From Paracoccaceae bacterium (GTDB taxonomy: Bacteria > Pseudomonadota > Alphaproteobacteria > Rhodobacterales > Rhodobacteraceae), in NCBI GenBank assembly GCA_024304875.1, contig JAMWZF010000130.1, positions 771 through 7,924 of the forward strand: 7,154 bases of DNA. Direction: 5' to 3'. Both the position numbers and the translations under genes were made by a program. Each line of letters begins with the position of its first letter. The first letter of the stretch is position 1. Below the pieces are notes generated by a model. The model was not told where the DNA came from, made no database searches, and was given only the letters and a program-made list of their open reading frames with translations. Positions 6,426 to 7,154 of this stretch are shown piece by piece.

Positions 6426-7154
6426 ATGGAACAATTGCTGCCGTCCTTCGGTAACATCTCCTTCACCATCGTCGCCTTCATCGTGGCCCTCTCGGTCATC
6501 GTGGCGATCCACGAATACGGCCACTACATCGTCGGCCGGTGGAGCGGAATCGACGCGGATGTCTTTTCGCTCGGGTTCGGGCCGGTGATCTACAGCCGTG
6601 TCGACCGGCGCGGGACGAGGTGGCAGATCGCGGCGCTGCCGTTCGGCGGCTACGTGAAGTTCCGGGGCGACGCGGATGCGGCCTCGGTGCAGGCGGACAC
6701 GAGCGTGAAGCCGGGGCGCAACACGATGCTGGGCGCGCCGCTCTGGGCGCGGGCGGCCACCGTCGCGGCGGGGCCCGTGTTCAACTTCGTGCTGTCCTTC
6801 CTGATCTTCGCCGCGATCATCGCCCTGCAGGGCCGGGTGGCCGAACCGGTGACGATCGACAGCGTGCCCGACCTGCCGGCGCCCTACGTGATGGAGCTGG
6901 AGCCGGGCGACGAGATCCTGGGGATCGAAGGCGCCCGGTTCGCCAACCTCGAGGACCTGGGCACGGTAATCGACGCCCTGCCCGAGCAGCGGGAGCTGAC
7001 CTACACGGTCCTGCGCGGCGGCGAGGAGACCGAGGTGACAGGTCCCTATCCCTATCTGCCGCTGGCATCGGGCATCGTGCCGCGCTCGGCCGCGGACGAC
7101 GCGGGGATGCGCCCCGGCGACCTGATCCTGACGGCCGAGGGGCAGGATCTGGTC
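6426..7154 (+). CDS. rseP: RseP/RasP-type site-2 zinc metalloprotease, 3' end beyond window
   Basis: RseP is an inner-membrane protease that cuts membrane-spanning segments. In E. coli it cleaves the anti-sigma factor RseA and remnant signal peptides. The visible 243 residues are about the first half of a protein usually around 450 long. Residues 12-33 form the first membrane segment and carry the zinc-binding HEYGH (29-33). FGGYVKFRGD (73-82) follows. The second membrane segment lies at about 105-134, with GPVFNF (115-120). A first PDZ-like domain covers about 135-202, and a second begins near SGIVPRSAADDAGMRPGDLI (215-234). The ATG at 6426 follows the dxr stop by 8 bp. Its ribosome-binding site is weak (AGG at 6419-6421, only 4 bases away), so coupling to dxr translation is likely. 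The partner LDG motif and third membrane segment would be in the missing part. The sigma/anti-sigma substrate in this organism cannot be read here. Confidence 0.95.
   Translation, partial: MEQLLPSFGNISFTIVAFIVALSVIVAIHEYGHYIVGRWSGIDADVFSLGFGPVIYSRVDRRGTRWQIAALPFGGYVKFRGDADAASVQADTSVKPGRNTMLGAPLWARAATVAAGPVFNFVLSFLIFAAIIALQGRVAEPVTIDSVPDLPAPYVMELEPGDEILGIEGARFANLEDLGTVIDALPEQRELTYTVLRGGEETEVTGPYPYLPLASGIVPRSAADDAGMRPGDLILTAEGQDLV

Overview
This is a GC-rich stretch of ordinary bacterial chromosome. Codon use is strongly biased to G/C in third position. The gene order pyrH-frr-uppS-cdsA-dxr-rseP, the style of the proteins (for example the PyrH and MiaA sequences), and a nearby AraC regulator and PIN-like protein suggest an alphaproteobacterium, most likely Rhodobacterales (Paracoccaceae/Roseobacter relatives). 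This assignment comes from recognising protein families and context, not from a database search.

Left part, minus strand (1-2030): three genes are read right to left. A 133-residue PIN-like protein comes first and overlaps the GTG start of miaA (tRNA A37 dimethylallyltransferase) in a GTGA arrangement. After a 92-bp gap comes an AraC-family regulator whose C-terminal end lies outside the window. The 89-bp gap at 2031-2119 separates this leftward unit from the rightward cluster and should hold the promoters for both.

Right part, plus strand (2120-7154): six conserved housekeeping genes lie head to tail. They are pyrH (UMP kinase), frr (ribosome recycling factor), uppS (undecaprenyl diphosphate synthase), cdsA (CDP-diacylglycerol synthase), dxr (first committed enzyme of the MEP isoprenoid pathway) and rseP (site-2 intramembrane protease, cut off by the right edge). 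uppS, cdsA, dxr and rseP are tightly packed (5-bp gap, 1-bp overlap, 8-bp gap) and are probably translationally coupled. The pyrH-frr gap (79 bp) and the frr-uppS gap (168 bp) are looser and contain small hairpins.

The cluster links nucleotide supply (UMP to UDP), translation turnover, and envelope building. Dxr feeds isoprenoid precursors to UppS, which makes the lipid carrier for peptidoglycan. CdsA makes the phospholipid precursor, and RseP belongs to envelope stress control.

I see no transposon, phage, CRISPR array, tRNA, rRNA or clear accessory defence system. No exciting new system is evident. The points most worth checking are the unpartnered PIN-like protein with altered catalytic residues fused translationally to miaA, the tandem hairpins after pyrH, an AT-rich palindrome with rare codons late in dxr, and a tandem DnaA-box-like repeat at the miaA stop codon.
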